Below, piece after piece: positions 62,924 through 64,000 of a stretch of DNA of 64,000 nt (positions are counted from its first letter, which is position 1; each line of letters opens with the position of its first letter). Source of the stretch: Alteromonas sp047556435 (lineage in GTDB: Bacteria > Pseudomonadota > Gammaproteobacteria > Enterobacterales > Alteromonadaceae). The position numbers and the translations under genes were made by a program. The notes under the pieces were generated by a model that did no database searches, had not been told where the DNA came from, and was given only the letters and a program-made list of their open reading frames with translations. The DNA lies in assembly GCF_047556435.1 (NCBI RefSeq), contig NZ_CP180210.1, positions 3,100,001-3,164,000 on the forward strand, given 5' to 3'.

Positions 62924-63814
62924 ATGAAAAAATTACATCTTTATCTTGCCTACATTTTCACCGTCCTAACGCCTCTCATGTCATTCAGTCTGAGTGCGCA
63001 AGTCACCTCTAAACAATCCGTTATCCGGGTTCAGGTTCACGGCAATGGTGAGCCTGTTATTCTTATCCCAGGACTCATGTCAGATGGCTCCGTATGGAAG
63101 AGCACAACAGAAGCGTTATCGACAACCTACCAGGTACACATTGTTAACGTCGCTGGCTTTGGCATAACACCCAAAGCGCAGGGAACAACGGCAGAAAGTA
63201 TTGAGCAGGCAATCGTCGATTATATACAGCAGCAGAAACTGGCTTCGCCGGTTGTCATCGGTCATAGTTTTGGCGGATTCCTGGCACTGGCCCTGGCGGT
63301 CAATCCGGCGGTAGATATTAAAAAAGTCATATCGGTAGACGGCCTTCCCTTTATTGGCCCGCTCTTTACCCGCAACAATGACACAACGGCAGAGCATTTG
63401 CGCCCACAGGCAGAGCAACTTCTCGCAATGTACAGTCAACTCAGCCACGACCAACTTGTTTCGCAAACCCGTATGGGTATTGCCATACAGGCAACGTCAG
63501 AGAAAGCACAACAACAGGTGTTAGATTATGCGCGGCAGTCAGACCCTGCCACCGTGGGCCAGATTACCCACGATATAATGACCCGGGACTTACGTTCATC
63601 ACTTGCTGACAACCCCACCCCAATCTTACTTCTTGGTGCATCAGGGGCGTTTAATAATCGGTCGGAACACGATTACGCAGCATCGCTGTACCAGGCGCAA
63701 CTTGCTAAGGCCCCGCATGCTAAGGTAATAATGAATACACAATCGCGGCATTTCATCATGCTTGATGATCCTGCATGGTTAAATAAGCACATCACCGCGT
63801 TTTTGGGAGAATAG
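62924..63814 (+). CDS. Exported alpha/beta hydrolase
   Basis: The 296-residue protein has a signal peptide (ending SFSLSAQ) and an alpha/beta hydrolase fold: GEPVILIPGLMSDGSVW (oxyanion loop), nucleophile in VIGHSFGGFLAL (near residue 115) and histidine in SRHFIMLDDP near the C terminus. ATG 62924 with AGGA upstream was chosen over an earlier in-frame start at 62864. The sigma factor gene starts 2 bases after its stop, so the two are cotranscribed. The substrate is unknown. Confidence 0.85.
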   Translation: MKKLHLYLAYIFTVLTPLMSFSLSAQVTSKQSVIRVQVHGNGEPVILIPGLMSDGSVWKSTTEALSTTYQVHIVNVAGFGITPKAQGTTAESIEQAIVDYIQQQKLASPVVIGHSFGGFLALALAVNPAVDIKKVISVDGLPFIGPLFTRNNDTTAEHLRPQAEQLLAMYSQLSHDQLVSQTRMGIAIQATSEKAQQQVLDYARQSDPATVGQITHDIMTRDLRSSLADNPTPILLLGASGAFNNRSEHDYAASLYQAQLAKAPHAKVIMNTQSRHFIMLDDPAWLNKHITAFLGE

Positions 63815-63816
63815 TC

Positions 63817-64000
63817 ATGAGTGCCCAAATTTTGGAACAGGATGTTCGTCTGGCAATGGACGGCGACAGCACTGCCTTTACGCGGTTAATTCAGGCCACA
63901 CGTAATACTATCAGCAGCATTGCGCTGGCGGTGGTGAAAGATCTCGATGCCAGCGAAGAAGTTACCCAACAGGTTTATATTCAGTGCTGGCAGAAGCTGA
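63817..64000 (+). CDS. ECF-type sigma factor, 3' truncated
   Basis: Frame ATG at 63817, open to the window end (61 residues). SALAVVKD-type region 2 sequence is visible: LAMDGDSTAFTRLIQ, ISSIALAVVKDLDASEEVTQ and VYIQCWQKL, typical of the start of sigma70 region 2 in ECF factors. It begins 2 bases after the alpha/beta hydrolase stop (TAG at 63812-63814) with GGGAGA upstream. An anti-sigma gene may follow outside the window. Confidence 0.88.
   Translation, partial: MSAQILEQDVRLAMDGDSTAFTRLIQATRNTISSIALAVVKDLDASEEVTQQVYIQCWQKL

Noticed and set aside
1..64000. CRISPR array, rRNA, tRNA, prophage or insertion sequence
   Set aside because: No regular repeat-spacer pattern, no recognisable RNA gene and no transposase, integrase or phage gene was seen.

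Overview
The window looks like chromosomal DNA of a marine gammaproteobacterium of the Alteromonadales, most likely Alteromonas or a close relative. This is inferred from the mix of genes: a glnE end, an unusually short FadE, a TIGR01782-type TonB-dependent receptor with flavin-dependent halogenases and a LacI regulator, a NasR-controlled nitrate assimilation locus, secreted S9 and M3 peptidases, a GH43 enzyme and a PEP-CTERM protein. Base composition looks even along the window. I see no insertion sequence, prophage, integrase, CRISPR array, rRNA or tRNA.

Layout. 1-3,000: end of glnE, a TcpQ-domain membrane protein, an LpxL-type acyltransferase and a small DUF3081-like protein. 3,290-8,200: a minus-strand block with an MMPL/RND exporter, a LolA-like periplasmic protein, an outer membrane barrel and a smaller barrel, divergent from fadE (8,627-10,879). 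11,200-17,300: a GGDEF-EAL protein, thymidine kinase, an SDR, a class C beta-lactamase-like hydrolase, a 50-residue cysteine-containing peptide and a GAF protein. 17,590-24,830: TonB-dependent receptor, two flavin-dependent halogenases and a convergent LacI regulator, with matching operator-like palindromes upstream of the receptor and of the regulator. 25,190-29,670: upp, a methyltransferase, a pectin-acetylesterase/Notum-family protein, an orphan XRE regulator preceded by a compact peptide-plus-terminator unit, and a periplasmic solute-binding protein.

30,070-46,680 is a complete assimilatory nitrate system. Nitrate probably enters through an outer membrane channel and an NrtABC-type ABC transporter, and nitrite through a formate/nitrite channel. 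NasA reduces nitrate and NirBD reduces nitrite. MobA supplies the Mo-bisMGD cofactor of NasA, and CobA makes the siroheme precursor for NirB. A PP2C-kinase fusion lies between the channel gene and nirB. The divergent nasR encodes a NIT-ANTAR antiterminator. Each of the three transcription units (FNT-kinase, nirBD-nasA-cobA, nrtABC-porin-mobA) has the same 5' layout: an NtrC-like dyad, a TGGCAC sigma54-type -24 element, a hexaloop hairpin with A1 and G4, and an overlapping intrinsic terminator. This implies general nitrogen control at initiation plus nitrate control by antitermination.

47,000-64,000 is rich in secreted and envelope proteins: an unknown secreted protein, an S9 peptidase fused to Sel1 repeats with a lipoprotein partner, a lipoprotein joining a nuclease/phosphatase domain to an acid phosphatase domain, an M3 peptidase lipoprotein, a PEP-CTERM protein followed by a GH43 enzyme, and an alpha/beta hydrolase next to an ECF sigma factor cut by the window edge.

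The most notable points are the threefold NasR leader regulon, the kinase-phosphatase inside it, the nuclease-phosphatase lipoprotein fusion, the dual-halogenase/TonB/LacI locus, and two very small expressed-looking units (16,417-16,569 and 28,616-28,840).
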